DNA of 64,000 nucleotides, taken from NCBI GenBank assembly GCA_949752735.1, contig OX457053.1, forward strand, positions 29,775,732 through 29,839,731, given 5' to 3'. The notes beneath the pieces were generated by a model, which saw nothing but the letters and a program-made list of their open reading frames with translations, did not search any database and was not told the origin of the DNA. Below are positions 1-14,000 of this stretch, one piece after another. Position numbers and translations under genes: made by a program. This DNA is from Lumbricus terrestris (Eukaryota > Annelida > Clitellata > Crassiclitellata > Lumbricidae). The first letter of the stretch is position 1. Every line of letters begins with the position of its first letter.

Positions 1-508
1 AAGGCTTCCAGTATTTGAAAGAGAAATTTGGAGTCGTCAAAACTGATGCTAAACTGAAGGCTGGAATTTTTTTGGGCCAGAAATCCGCGAACTAATGCGT
101 GATACTGTATTTAGAACCAAGCTCAACCCACTTGAATTTGCTGCTTGGGATGCATGTACGTTGGTGGTGCAAAACTTCCTTGGGAATCACCGAGCTGAGA
201 ACTATGCTGAACTCGTTAGCAACATGCTAACAGCCTACAAGCAACTCGGCTGCCGGATGTCACTAAAAATACATTTCCTACATTCCCATCTGGATTTCTT
301 CCCACCAAACTTGGGTGATGTAAGCGATGAGCATGGAGAGAGATTCCACCAAGACATCTCCACCTTTGAAACAAGGTATCAGGGTCAATGCAACTCCAAC
401 ATGATGGGCGATTACTGCTGGTTTCTGCAGCGGGCAACAGCGGCCACTCACAAGCGCAAGAGCACTTTTGAACACGTATATAGAGTTAAGCTAGAGACAA
501 AATTTTGA
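1..508 (+). pseudogene. Frame-broken copy of a repetitive unknown-function coding sequence
   Basis: The open frame from 95 to 508 encodes RMSLKIHFLHSHLDFFP, DEHGERFHQDISTFETRYQG and DYCWFLQR. This conserved block is found in many copies in invertebrate genomes, often among transposons; its function is unknown. Bases 3-92 encode GFQYLKEKFGVVKTDAKLKA in another frame, running into a stop after GIFLGQ. The two frames meet at a T7 run (67-73), so a frameshift has separated them. A degenerate repeat copy seems more likely than a live gene. The left part continues beyond the window. Confidence 0.6.
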
Positions 509-825
509 AATGTATGCTTTCATCTGAGTAACATACATATATGCATATTAGATTTTAAAACATGTTATAATTTCAAGTTATAAAAGAATAGCATTTTGTT
601 TTGTTCTCATGAATACTCTGAGTTTGCATAATTACACAGTTATAAGCAAATACATAGTTCTGCAACGAGTTTGCTTAATTAGCATGTAGGCTGCATATCT
701 TAAAATCCTGACGTGCTACACAAAATCTGACTTCAGATTTGGAATCAGCACATTCGATTTAGTGTAGTACACACAACATATGTCCAGTAGCAGACGAAAT
801 TTTTGTTGTTGTTATGCAGTGTAAT

Positions 826-1033
826 CATTTTCTATAAAAAATTATTTTATTTGGACGTTAATAAATCGCATCAAACATTCTGTTTTGATTCAGTTATAAC
901 AATTTTAAAAGCCTTTAGCTAATTAAATTTTAGCCTTGTGGCCCCTAATGTCCTTCAACTAAGAAAAAGTGGCCCTTGTGTCCTCCAACTTAGAAAAAGT
1001 GGCCCGACAGTCAAAAAAGGTTGGGAACCACTG
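826..1033. mobile_element. hAT-like MITE fragment ending GGTTGGGAACCACTG
   Basis: Right end carries GGTTGGGAACCACTG, the same terminus as the MITEs at 46928, 48808 and 49200, plus the shared GTGGCCC/GTCCTCCAACTTAG interior. The left terminus is missing. Lies left of the last recognised LRRC9 exon. Confidence 0.6.
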
Positions 1034-1200
1034 CAATATGGCATACATATATACAAGTATGCCAGCAAATATACATGCAGCCATCCATACAATATGGCAT
1101 AGATATATGCAAGTATACCATCAAACATACATGCAGCCATACATACAATATGGCATACATATACACAAGTATACCATCAAACATACATGCAGCCATACAC
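1034..1200. repeat. ~56-bp tandem repeat
   Basis: Three units built on CAATATGGCATACATATA...CATGCAGCCATAC. A remnant unit continues at 1402-1465 after the insertion at 1204-1399. Confidence 0.75.
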
Positions 1201-1203
1201 AAC

Positions 1204-1399
1204 GCCGTAGCCAGGATTTTATTTCGGGGGTGTTTCACCAATTTCCCTTCCCAAAAAACTACATTTTTCCATTTCGGGGGGTGTTTTCATGATTTTATTT
1301 CATGGTTTTTACGTCATATGCTCGTAAATGCATTATATTATTTTTCACATTTTCCATTTTGGGGGGTGTTCAAACACCCAAAACACCCCCTAGCTATGG
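1204..1399. mobile_element. Small MITE with GCCGTAGCC/GGCTA ends
   Basis: Imperfect inverted ends GCCGTAGCCAGGAT and CCTAGCTATGGC enclose TTTCGGGGGGTGTTT-type sequence. The flanks TACACAAC and TACACATA agree at six of eight positions, compatible with an aged 8-bp target duplication. Confidence 0.5.
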
Positions 1400-1517
1400 C
1401 TACACATATTCAAGTATGCCAGCAAACATACATGCATTTACAATATAAAAAAACATACATATAAAAATGCTCATCATCAAAACACATCTGCAAAATACAG
1501 CATCATCATCATCCAAC

Positions 1518-1704
1518 CATGTTGGCTATTTCGTCGAGTCGTGTGAGTTCGTTGCAGCTGACGATGAGTCTCTTGAGCATGACGAGCGACTGCAGCGGCT
1601 TCAGCTTCGTGAGTCCGTCGTCATGGAGACAGAGGATAGTGATGTTGTCCAACGAAGATGCTCTCGTGCATTTGAGCAGTTGATCGTCAGAAACAACGGT
1701 CATC
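1518..1704 (-). CDS. LRRC9: LRRC9 exon, start of second LRR block (last in window)
   Basis: 187 nt encoding [12 protein letters not shown], then LRRs [20 protein letters not shown] and [20 protein letters not shown]. Acceptor GTCTTTTAG, donor GTTGGA, phase 0. No further LRR exon was seen between 1 and 1517, so the remaining exons are taken to lie outside the window. Confidence 0.94.
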
Positions 1705-2302
1705 CTAAAAGACAATCGAAATGTTAAAAGGATTTTTTAGAGAGAACAATCATAGATATCCAACTATCTATGAAAGAGAATGTGTATATAATTATATAAC
1801 CAAAACCATAGCCACAAATTTTATTGCTTCAGCAAATATTCATAAAAATATAGTAAACAATTTTCTTTTAAACAAACTAAAGACGAAATCCCGCTAGCAG
1901 GGTTACCCAGGTACATACAAAAAACAACTGGTTACAATGAGAAATGATTAAGATTTATGAAACTTAACTAGTCAACTAAGACAAAGATAATAACAAATTT
2001 CAAGTGTGTGTGTTCAATCCCATATTCAGTCCTATATTTAACCCTTAAATAACGTGTGTGTGTACCAACAGTGTGTGTTCAATTGCATATTCAGCTCAGT
2101 TAGTACAGTTAAGATTTGTGTATTCTGTGATCTCCGTTCTTGTGAATTGTTTCAACTGCATAATTGTGCACTGTAACCAGTTGCAGTCTGTCAACCGGAT
2201 TGTTGAATAAAGAGAATATTATGTTATATATTTAACCCTTAAATAACGAGTGTGTGTGTACCAAGAATGTGTGTTCAATTGCCCTATACTTAACCCTTAA
2301 AT

Positions 2303-2337
<35 letters not shown>

Positions 2338-5300
2338 CAACAAAGCAACAGTGACTAGAAAACAATGCAAATCATTGCTAAAGGGTTAAATTGGAGAAAT
2401 GACGACACAGCGGAGACCTTGGACGCATCCTAATTTCTCGAGACATCTGCGAGACCAAGTCGTCGTCTTCGTCCTTGGCGAACAGATTATTCGAAACAAG
2501 CGACTGGAAGTCTTTTGTTGGATCGGTGAGAAGGTTTTCCAGCAGGGAATGGAATGGAGATCTCGGTGCTACCTGCACAGAACAATGGTAATAGTCATAT
2601 ACATTATAGATACATTTTAGTAATTTTTATATTGACTCTTTCTATTGCATGCATCAGTAGGAGTGATTCATTGACTGCATATATATGCATCAGTGGCGGC
2701 GCTAGGAAGCTAAGCCCCCCCCTACAAGAGGCTCAGCTCCCCCTAAAAAAAGGGCCATCCAAATTTTTTTACATTGAAAAATCCACAATTTTCGGCTGAC
2801 GACTAAAAAAAAAAAACGTCGTCAGAAATTTTGGCGACGAAAATGGAAAATTTCCCTGAGATTTCGGTCGATGACTAAAAAAAAGGTCGTCAGAAATTTT
2901 GGCAGCGAAAATGGAAAATTTCCCTGAGATTTTGGTCGATGACTTAAAAAAAAGGCCATAAGAAATTTTGGCGTCGAAAATGCAAAATTTTCCTGAGATT
3001 TCGGTCGATGACTAAAAAAAAAGAAAGAAAAAAAGGTCGTCAGAAATTTTGACGGATGAAAATATGAAATTTTCGCTGCAAGGCTTCAGCCCCCCCGAAA
3101 CTGAAATCCTGGCGCCGCCACCGATATGCATATATTCATATAATATATATATAATATATATATGTTTATGTAATTCATATGGGAACTATTATATAACAAA
3201 CTGTGCTCTGATTGGACAGTGTAAATATAACATTACAGTAGAACCAATCAGAATGCATAGGAACATTCCATTTTATGTGTGTAGGTAATGATGATGACAA
3301 CACAGCCAGTTGGACTCAAAATTTTGACTGAGTACGATCCATAAAATATCTTAGGGGCAGTGGTTCACAGTAAGGCTACATTATTTCTACAGCCAGACAT
3401 GTGGAAAAAATGACTACTACTGGTAGGTGATTAGACACTTGGTGTTTATTAATTAGACATTTAATACTTTACCTGCTGGTTGTCATTGACAAAACGAGAT
3501 TTCAAGCATATTCAGAGTCTGAATTATTTGATACACCTTGCATAAATTAATGGCACACTGATACATAATTTCCTTGCATAAATTAATGGCATGCTTAATT
3601 GCTTATACATCATTTCAAACAAAACAGCGCTTATACACAGGACCACGTTTTTGAAGTTCTTCTGGTACAAGAGAGGATATATCTATTTCAATTTACGACA
3701 AGACGTGCAAAAAACTCGCCATTAGTTACGAGAACATTTTTTACAGGGCATAGGGTAACAACTTAAATTAATGACCATGATTACACAGAATATCTCAAGA
3801 CATACACTGTGGCCTGTTTGCAGGAACAACGAGTTTTAACAAAAGCCAGAAAAGTGTCAATGACAGAACTTACCCAACTAGTATACTCAAAATCAACAAT
3901 GAACTCTGGAAGAACAAGATCCTGATCAAAGACGTGCCATTCGCATTGTCGATTAACGCATTCACACTGTGCTCCATCACCACTGCTCAACGCGCTACGC
4001 AATCCTGTTTGAAGGTAAAGGAAACAACGATATATACTGTTTGAAATCAAAGGTAAATCCCAGAGAAATACTAAGCAGCTTGTTTCGTGGTGAAGGCAAT
4101 ACAGATAAATACTAAACAGCCTGTCTGAAGGTAAAAGTAATACTCATAGGTACTAAGCAGCTTGTTTCGTGGTGAAGGCAATACAGATAAATACTAAACA
4201 GCCTGTCTGAAGGTAAAAGTAATACACATAAATACTAAGCAGCTATTTCATGGTAAAGGTGGCTTGTTTTAAGTTAAAAATAAAGTTAATACAGATAAAT
4301 ACAAAGCAGCCTGTTTGAAGGTAATGTTAACACAGATAAAAATCACTAACAATTCATTTCAAGCAATTGCAATCCTGAATGGATTGATAAGATTAATGAT
4401 TCACTAACGATAAGCATAACCATTTACCAAACAAAGGCACAGGTTTTCCAATATTACCATTCATTACACTTTGGTCGGTAAATGGTTAAACTAAACTTTA
4501 AGCACTGAATGGATGGATTGATAATAACATACTTGTTTCACTTGGCATGTCTTTTCGTAACCTGAAGACTGAATCAGCACCGGGGAACGCACATCGCCCG
4601 ATTCTAATCAAAAACAAAACGAAATGGAAAGATGCAGTAATTCAAAATTTGGCCTTCGCCTGCAAGAGCTCTGTTGCACCACAGAGATCATAGTCACCAG
4701 CCCCTCCATTCTGCACAGAAGGGGGGGGGGGGCTATTGGTACCTTTCGCATGAACTGCAACTATGCAGAATCGAGCCTTTTCCGTGGTGGGCCCATTGGT
4801 CTGAAATGGCTCCCACAGGAGCTGCATCTGCTTCCTATGCCCTTCACTGCAGCATTTTTCATTCAATTCACAAATGTGCATTTTTGCCAGGAGCGCTTCT
4901 GAGTAGTCCTCTTGAAGAGGTACTATAGAAATGAATGAATGAATAAATGATATAACAGGCAGTCACTGTCCAAGGTTTCAAAACATTCTCTATGGTGGTG
5001 AACACATCTGTGTGGGACATTGTGCCCAGGATGTGATGTTAAGCTGCTCTGTCCTGGGTCTTACACTCCATATTAGATGAAAATCAATCTAGCACTGTGA
5101 GATTTTTTCATAACTCTAGTTAATGTAGTCCTCACATGTATGTTGTACTTCTAGTGTGACCGAGTGGCTTATTCCCCACATCTTCAGGACCATGAGCAAC
5201 ATGCTTCATGTCAACATTTATATAGCACCTTTTTGCATCTAATCCAATGTTGAAACGTCTGCAGGGTCACTGCACATGGCACCCCACACATATCAATTGT

Positions 5301-8300
5301 CACTAATAAATGAGACTGAGGCAGTCAGAATGTAGTGACGGCAGTACCATAGGTCGTGGCAGGTTATTTCACATACTGCCTATTTTACTCTTGACCTGCC
5401 TTAGGACCAGCAAAAAATTCTGTTAAATTTTTCATATCTTCTTTACATTTAATTTCTTCGATCTGCTTAATAACTCCCCATGACCCAGACACGACTCCTG
5501 CTAAAATCGTACAGTTGGCGCCACCGTTGTCAGAATGTGGCCCAAAATGAGAAACCAGTAGATTTGCAATCACTTCAAGCTGACTAAAACCAAAAACTAA
5601 GCGTGAGAAGAGCCACAACCAACCTCTCTTTCGATGTAGTTTGAACACTCTTGCCCAAATAAACTCGGGCGATAATCATTCGCCCTGTAAACAAGAGCAA
5701 CCCAGCGATATGTACAGCTAGACATTGCGCAGCATCCTTCCACAAACATCTCTAAAGGAAACAAGTGTTGTAAGAAGAAGTGAAAATTGTGAATAAAAGC
5801 CAACGAGCAAAGGCCGACGAAAACTACATGGGTAAGGGTACTCTACGCACGATGTACGTGCTTTTACCATCTTCATCGGATCCGTTCGGTGCGTCGCCCG
5901 CTTACGAGTAAAGCCGTCACAACTCTGATGCATGAAAGTTAACTATAGCAGTGATATCTGCTATATGGATGCTATACCTGTACATACCTATACATCTATA
6001 CCTGCTATATCTATCCGTGCTCAACCCCCTTCAACCATTAATACGTTACAACCTGTCCGTAATGCTGTGGCTCGCCTGATTGGCGGCATACCAAAGTTTG
6101 AGCATACATAAAGTTTTAAACGGACGTCTGCCGGCCGCCCGCCCATCCATTCATTTATCCATTCATCCATCCATCCATTCATCTATCTATCCATCCATCC
6201 ATTCATCCATCCATCCGTTCATCCATCCATCCATTCATCCATCCATCTATCCATCCATCCATCCATCCATTCATCCATCCATCCATTCATCCATCCATTC
6301 ATCCATCCATTCATCCATCCTTCCATCCATCTATCCATTCATCCATCTATCCATTCATCCATCCATACATTCATTCATCCGTCCATCCATCCATCCATAC
6401 CTTTCTGAAACGGACAGACTTCAATGTATTCCCTTCCTACATTCTGCTGAACACTCTTCTTGATTCGAAGACGGTCGGCCAGATAGATGCTGTTCGTCAA
6501 TGGAACTGACGCATCTTTACCAAGTTGCTGGATAATTTGAAAAACGTTACAATTCAAGGATCTCGCATTCTTATAAAAAAAAGTAAGTATGTGATAAAAT
6601 TTACATGCAGTTTAATTTATATATGTGACATATACAAATATAAAAAAAATCGAATACATGATATTAAATATGTGATATTAAATACCGGTATATGATTTTA
6701 AATCATCCATCCATCCATCCATCCAGTTACTTAGCCAGCCAATCAACTAATTCACTGGCACATTGACTGACTGATCAAAAGAATGCATGACTGGTTTGCA
6801 CGACTGGCTTGCATGACTGGTCTGCACGATTGGTTTGCATGACTGGTTTGCATGACTGGTTTGCATGACTGGTTGGCACGACTGGTTTGCATGACTGGTT
6901 TGCATGACTGGTTTGCATGACTAGTTTGCATTGACTGGTTTGATAAGTGTGGTAGTGATTCACCAAAAGCACAAGCAAACAGAGAAGCACCATTTTGTTT
7001 TAAATCAGTCAACATTGAAACATCTGCCCGCAGATATACTTTTCTAACCAATATTCACAAAAGAAATTAAAATTAGTTAACACTTGTTTCAAATGCTCTT
7101 TAAAAAAATCTTTAAAACAACCTTCTGTACCTCGTACACATCAGAACTGAGGAAGCCCTCTTCGAGGATCCGGGTCGGGTCACTGACCCCACCCGATAAC
7201 TCCGGATCACAAACCCAGAACAGATATTCCATATTCTTCTTGTAACCATTTTGACTAAAAGTTAAAGATACAGGAAATAATGACAGCCTCATCGGAAACA
7301 CACTACACAGTGATAATTTGCATCAAAACCTGCACATAACACTCCCATTTGGAGTCATTTAAGTAATAAAAAACAATAACAATTAAACAAATAACAAGAA
7401 TATTCTGACCGTATGAATAATAAAAATGCAAAAAATAAAAATAATAATAATAATAATAACAAGAAAATTCGTTTCTAATTTTCAAACAGACAAGTACACA
7501 GTAAAATAACATGAAATAATAATAGTTAGTTACAGATGAAAACAAGTTTCAGAGAAATCAAATTTAACTAATGGTAGCCTACAATGTGTCCAACAGTCTA
7601 CCACACATTTACAGTCACACTCTAGGGATTGAAAGGTTGCATAAACCTTATGGGGGGTTGGGTTGGGTTGGGGGCTTGCAGGCATTGAACCCGCTTCCTT
7701 CTAAGCTTCATTCCATTTCCATTTAACCGTCTGGTCAAGACTCGAGCTTTCATTGCCTTCATTGGTTCTGCACTTTAAAATCAGTTCTCTCTCCAATCAC
7801 ACGTTCATCGTTATTAACTTGTACTCCAAGAACATCTTTTCACCGAATTAAAACTAATTTCTCTTCTCTGCGTCTTTTGCACTTGGAGCGCCTCTGATTG
7901 ATACGCACTGTGAGAGCAGCTCTATAAATGCATAGATACAATACAATACAATCTAAATGACCAGGCAAATATACGGTTGTATTGGAATGACTGGAAGGAC
8001 TGATGTGGTTCAACAGATGAGATATTATATTGGAATAGAAGCACCAGGGCGCGGGTGGTGTAGTGGTGGGTTCGGTGGTTTGGAGCTGGAAGGTTCCAGT
8101 TTCGAATCCACCTCATACCTCCACGTAGGGACCTTGAGCCCTTCACCCGCAATTGCTTGTGCGCATCGGCATGAAACTCTGATACAGTGTCTGCGTTGTA
8201 GTCGGGAGCACCTCTGAGTAGTGAGCTTAAAGGGACGCTACAGCAAATGCAAGAAATAAATAAACAGACAAATGGGATTATATTGGAATAGAAGCATCAT

Positions 8301-9986
8301 AAAGGTAACAGCACAAACATCACAGAACTTTCTCAATCAGGGATGCCACTCATAGCCTTTTCCACCTAGATCTAGGTTTTTTCGGCTTAATCTAGGTTAC
8401 TAGGTTTTTTGGTCGAGATCTAGGTTTTTTGTCAACCGTGGATTTTCTGACATTTTTCCGAAATATTGACATCTTTTGGGAAAAATGTACGAAACAGTAG
8501 TAAAAAGAAGGAAGACTTAAAGAATATTTCTGATTTTTGAGCGAATAACCAAAACAAAGGCCATCAGTAAATTTGAGAGAAGAAATAAACAAAATTCGCA
8601 GCCTGAAAGACTAAAAAAAAGTCGTCAGAAATTTCAAGCCCGAAAATTCAATGCATTTTTCAAACATTTTCCGATCTAGCCTTTTCTACCATTTTTTCGG
8701 CATGATCTGACCTTTTCAAAATCAGAGTGGCATCCCTGTTCTCATTACAAGATCATAAATTCATAATCACAGTGAACGACGTACTTAGTCGATGGTAAGT
8801 AGCTTTCGTCGTCCTCAACGTACGACTGAAGAGCGTTTTCAAATCGACTTCGAAGGACGTGATTTGTGACGCGCAATATCCGATTGATCTGAAATCCGGT
8901 TATGTTGTACGGCTTGTAGTCTTTTGAGCAGAATCGCGACAGAAGGAGATCGTGACACGCCGAAAACCTTCGAAGAATGAACGCAAATGCTTGAGAATTA
9001 CAACTGGAAACTATATAATGAGATCCATCACTTTTGCAACCATCCATCTATCTATCATCCATCCATTCCATGAATTTAACCAATCTATCTATCTATTATC
9101 CATCCATTCATCTCTCTATCCTTACATCCATCCTTACATTCATCCATCCATCTCCATCCTTTCCATCTGCAAGTCCATCCATCCATCCATTCATCTATCT
9201 ATCCATCCATCCACCCATCCATTCATCTATCCATCCTTACATCTATCCTCACATTCATCCATCCATTCATTCCATGCACTAAATCGTCCATCCGTCTATC
9301 CATCCATCCATTCATCCATCCATCCATCCTCCATCCACTCACCCACCCACCCACCCAGCCAACTAAATTGTCCATCCGTCTATCCATACATCCATTCCAT
9401 GCATATAATCCATCCATCCACCCAGCCATCCATCCATCCAGGACAGATTGAATGCAACATATTTTCAACATTCTCTTAGAACCTAAGTCGATGAAACGAG
9501 ATAAAAGTCACAGATTCTCAGTCAGAACTCGGAACAAAAAGATTCTGCTGAAACTTTACCAGGCGTCTGAAGGCTTTCCGTATTCCACGCGTACGTTTCC
9601 CACCGTCTCCAGTTCCAGTTCCAGCCAGTGGATGACTTCACCCGTGAAGCGCTCCGCGTTTTCCTTTGCCTCTTCGTAGAAATGCTCAACTCTAAAAGCA
9701 ATCAAAACAAAACAGCAAATCGTGAATACAGCGATCAGCGATTCGCTTGTGGGTCGTGGTAGTCAACGGATGGATGGATAGTCCTGCCAGAGTACAGGCA
9801 GACTGGGGGATAGTAAGGCTTGATCCTTCCACCCACCCCACACACACCACTCTCATGAAACTACCATTGTGAAGGGACCCTGAGCAAGTCCTCATCTTAT
9901 TATTGTTAGTTTGATGCATAATAACAACAATTAGGGTTGCCAGGTGGCCTTGAGAAAATTACCGGACAATGACTATCGCGTTACGG

Positions 9987-10047
<61 letters not shown>

Positions 10048-10970
10048 GCATGTATATATAAATGCGTGTGTATGTATAAATATATGTATACAATAGTATT
10101 TATGCATATATGTGTATGTATATATATATATATATATATGGGGCACGGTGGTGTAGTGGGTATGGTCGTCGCCTTGCAACCGAAGGGTTGCAGGTTCGAA
10201 ACGACCTCATGTCGCCACTTAGGGACCTTGGGCAAGTCCTTCATTCGCAGTTGCTCAGCGCCTCGGCGTGAAATTCTATGCAGTGTCCGCGCTGTAGTCG
10301 GGAGCGCCTCTGAGTAGTTAACTTGAATGGGCGCTATAACAAGTGCACATACAAGCAACCAGTGCGAGAATTGTGGAAAAATAACTGGGGGGGTGGCCTA
10401 TGATAAACTTGGAATTGTGGTGTGAAAAACAGAGTTTACTATGGGGCACTAAGAAAGACTGGGGGGGTTGAAACCCCCAACCCCCCCGGCAATTTTCACC
10501 CTGCAAGCAACTGCATATAAGGCAGTAGCGGTGCCGGGGACAGTACTGTTTGAAAGTAGCAACTTGTGAGCCAAACCACGGATGCCTAGATAAACTGGCT
10601 TAATTTTTAAATCTAGACGTGCGTTTGGAAACTGAGCCAAATATAGGCTAAGACCTATAGGGCGGATAAAACTATGCATAGGCTGATCTACTGACTAATT
10701 TGAAATTTTGGCGCCGGGGCGAATGAATTCGGATATTAAACAATATTAAAAACTCCATGTAACAGTTTTATCACTCTGATCAGTTCCATTCTGTAGATAA
10801 CCCCAGCTGACCCAGACTTGCGTGGCAAAATGTGAACGCATCATTAGACAAATATTATCTCTACTCAGTATAAGGTTATAGGCCTACAGCCATACACAGT
10901 GTGGGGTTTATGAGACAGGCTACAAAGGCCAGAGAGCTAGAGAGGCAGATTGACACGGACAGACAGAGAC

Positions 10971-11030
<60 letters not shown>

Positions 11031-14000
11031 GCAGATAAGTACAGACAAATTATAAGCGTCCCTGTTTAAGGGATGGGAGGAAGATAGACGGACAGAGATG
11101 GAGTGGATCGAGTGTGCTGAGAGAGACAGACAGACAGACGAACAAACAGACAGAGAAAGACATATGGAGATTTGGTTCAACTACAATTTGAACTCTGTAT
11201 CAATCTTCCTGTTTTATGCACAAGGTATAGGCTACGATCCGTGCATAATATATCTGGCTCTGTTATGATAAATTTTATTTAACGACGCCGTCATTTCGGC
11301 GATGATTGGTGTGTATTTTGGTTCTGTTTCACAAGGCAATAAATTAGACTATACGTTGGAAAATCGTAAGCAGATATCTTTTCATGGCCCCAAGAAACTA
11401 CACTCCAACACTTGTTGCTAGCAATAATAATTTACCGGACACCGCCATGTCCGGTAATGCCTAAAATTTCTGACCGGACAGTTTGCGTAAATACCGGACT
11501 GTCCGGTTCATTACCGGACGCCTGGCAACCCTAACAACAATAGCAAGACAAGTAATAACAATTTAGCAACGCAAATAACAATAGCAACGCAAATAACAAC
11601 AATAACAACACAAATAACAATAACAACAACAAAAATAACAACAACAATACCACAAATAACAACAATAGCAACACAAATAACAATAATAACAACACAAATA
11701 ACAACTATAACAACACACATAACAAAAACACAAATAACAACTATAACAACACAATTACACAAATAACAACAATAACAACACAAATAACAACAATAACAAC
11801 ACAAATAACGACAATAACAACACAAATAACAACAATAACAACACAAATAACAACAATAACAACACAAATAACAACAATAACAACACAAATAACAACATTA
11901 CCTTCTTCTCCTTTCACCTATAAATTGAAGACTAGCCAACCCAAAACAATGAAAAAAACAAACAACGGACGTGTGTGATAACAGCCAGGCTCCTCCCACG
12001 TCCTCCTCTCTCATCAAAATCTTTGTCTACTCTCAGGTTCTTGGAATCGGAGCACTACAGCACGATGGCCACTCTTGTAAGCAGCACTAGGCCTTCATAA
12101 AAGTTATTACATACCGGTACTTTAACATGTAATACAATTACACCGTAGTACCAGTGGCGGCGCCAGGGTGGGCTAAGCTCCCCCTATAAAAGGCTAAGCC
12201 CCCCCTAAAAAAGGTCATCCGGGTTTTTTACATGCAAAACTAAAATAACTTAAATATTTCCACGATTTTCGTCAGAAATTTTGGCAAATGGAAACGGAAT
12301 ATTTCCATGAGGTTTCGGCCGGATGACAAAAAAAATCGTCAGAAATTTTGGCAGATGAAAATGGAATATTTCCTCTGGGAGGCTTCAACCCCCCAAAACT
12401 GAAATCCTGGCGCCGCCAATGCGTATAACATTTTCAAGCGAACCAAGAGAAACGAAGGTGAGCGTTTACTCGGCAAGACGTTTCTCGTTGTCCTCGACTT
12501 TTTCTTTCAGAATCGTTAACTTCGGACGAATTATCTCTTCAGTCTTAGCAGAAACCTTTTAAACAAAGAAATTGCAGAGATCACGAGTGCTTCTGAAACA
12601 TGGTTTCTATTGTCTTCATAGGAAAAAAATCAAATTTAACGGCGTCAGAGGATAGCAACTGATGCAAGCGTGTATTAAATTTTCAAAAAATTTTTTTTAC
12701 CTTCTGTAGCAAAATGACAGTGATGAAGAAAAAAGTAATAATACTAATAACAATGTGCTGATAATAAAGCAGATGGTGATTAACTTACAGTAATATGATT
12801 ACAGTAACAGGATTACTATGATAGCATTGATGACAGCATGGTCATAATTTCAAGACTCCCATAGCACCCAAAAAAAGCAGCAGCAGAAAGCAGCTGATGG
12901 CAATGCTGATGATGATATCCACACCAGATCTAAACAGAATTCAAAGTTTTACTCATTTCGACATGTATGTATGTACGTACGTTTGCATGTAAGACATACA
13001 TAATTATGTAAGTACATGAACAGTTGAACACTTATAAATATGGTGCCTTACAACAACATCACGAAAGTGCTTAACATAGCTACCTAACAGTTCTAAACAA
13101 TTGCGACTTAAGTGACTTTGAGAATGTTTCGTTCACGATATACACAACGATATGTATTTGCCAGAAGAAAATCTAGATTTAACACGTTAGTTAGCGAAAC
13201 ATTTGTAAAGCAGCGTTACAGAAGCTTGTACACTCCATTTCATGAAAGTAAAACTGACACCCTAGGCTGCCCTATGACGGCAACCAGCGCCAAACATCGG
13301 ATAAAGATTCGAACCTCAACTTCGTTGGCATCTGAATCGCTATCATCTTCCGCAGCCAAAGCAGCATCCTTCTCTTCAATCTGCCGCCTCATCTGCAGTT
13401 TATGATCAGCAACATTTCAATACTTCAGAAACAATCGAAATTAAATTTAATTTAATTTTCTCTGAATTAAACAATTAAGACAATGCATTTCAATGAGTGA
13501 AATGTAAAGTAATGCAATGCTATGTAATGTAACATAAGTGTATAATCCTATATTGTAGGGCAAAGTAAAACATTGCAAATGCAATATGCTGCAATGTAAT
13601 GTGATATAATACACTGCAATGCAGTGTAGTACATCACATTGTAGTACTGCAATGTAACTTAATGTAATGCACTACTAAGCAACTTATTGTAAGTCACTAC
13701 AACATAATACACTACAATGTGATTTTATGCAATGCATTACAATGTACTACACTGTAATGTAACTTAAACATGTTGTAGTGCAATGTGATATGCGGCAATG
13801 TGATGTATTATCATATTGTAGCACATCTATGCAGCCTAATGTAATGCACTGCAATGTAATGTACAGCAATGCGATTTAATGTAATTATTACATTGTAATA
13901 TACTACAATGCAACTGATGTAATGCACTACAAAAAATACACTACACTACCACAAGTACAGAGCATTACAATGCAGTGGACAACAATATAATGTAATGTGA

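Noticed and set aside
5385..5648. 87-codon minus-strand ORF as an LRRC9 exon
   Set aside because: No LRRC9 similarity, and the flanking exons at 5624 and 4533 already join in phase.
5718..5933. 71-codon minus-strand ORF as an LRRC9 exon
   Set aside because: No LRRC9 match and no phase-compatible splice sites; the exon at 5624-5684 fits directly to 6401-6527.
6080..6463. 127-codon ORF rich in IHPS
   Set aside because: It is the translation of the (ATCC)n microsatellite and overlaps an LRRC9 exon on the other strand.
8952..9479. 175-codon ORF rich in HPSIH
   Set aside because: Translated (ATCC)n microsatellite in an LRRC9 intron.
11511..11888. CCYLCC-rich ORF resembling a cysteine-rich protein
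   Set aside because: Reverse translation of the AAC-rich tandem repeat.
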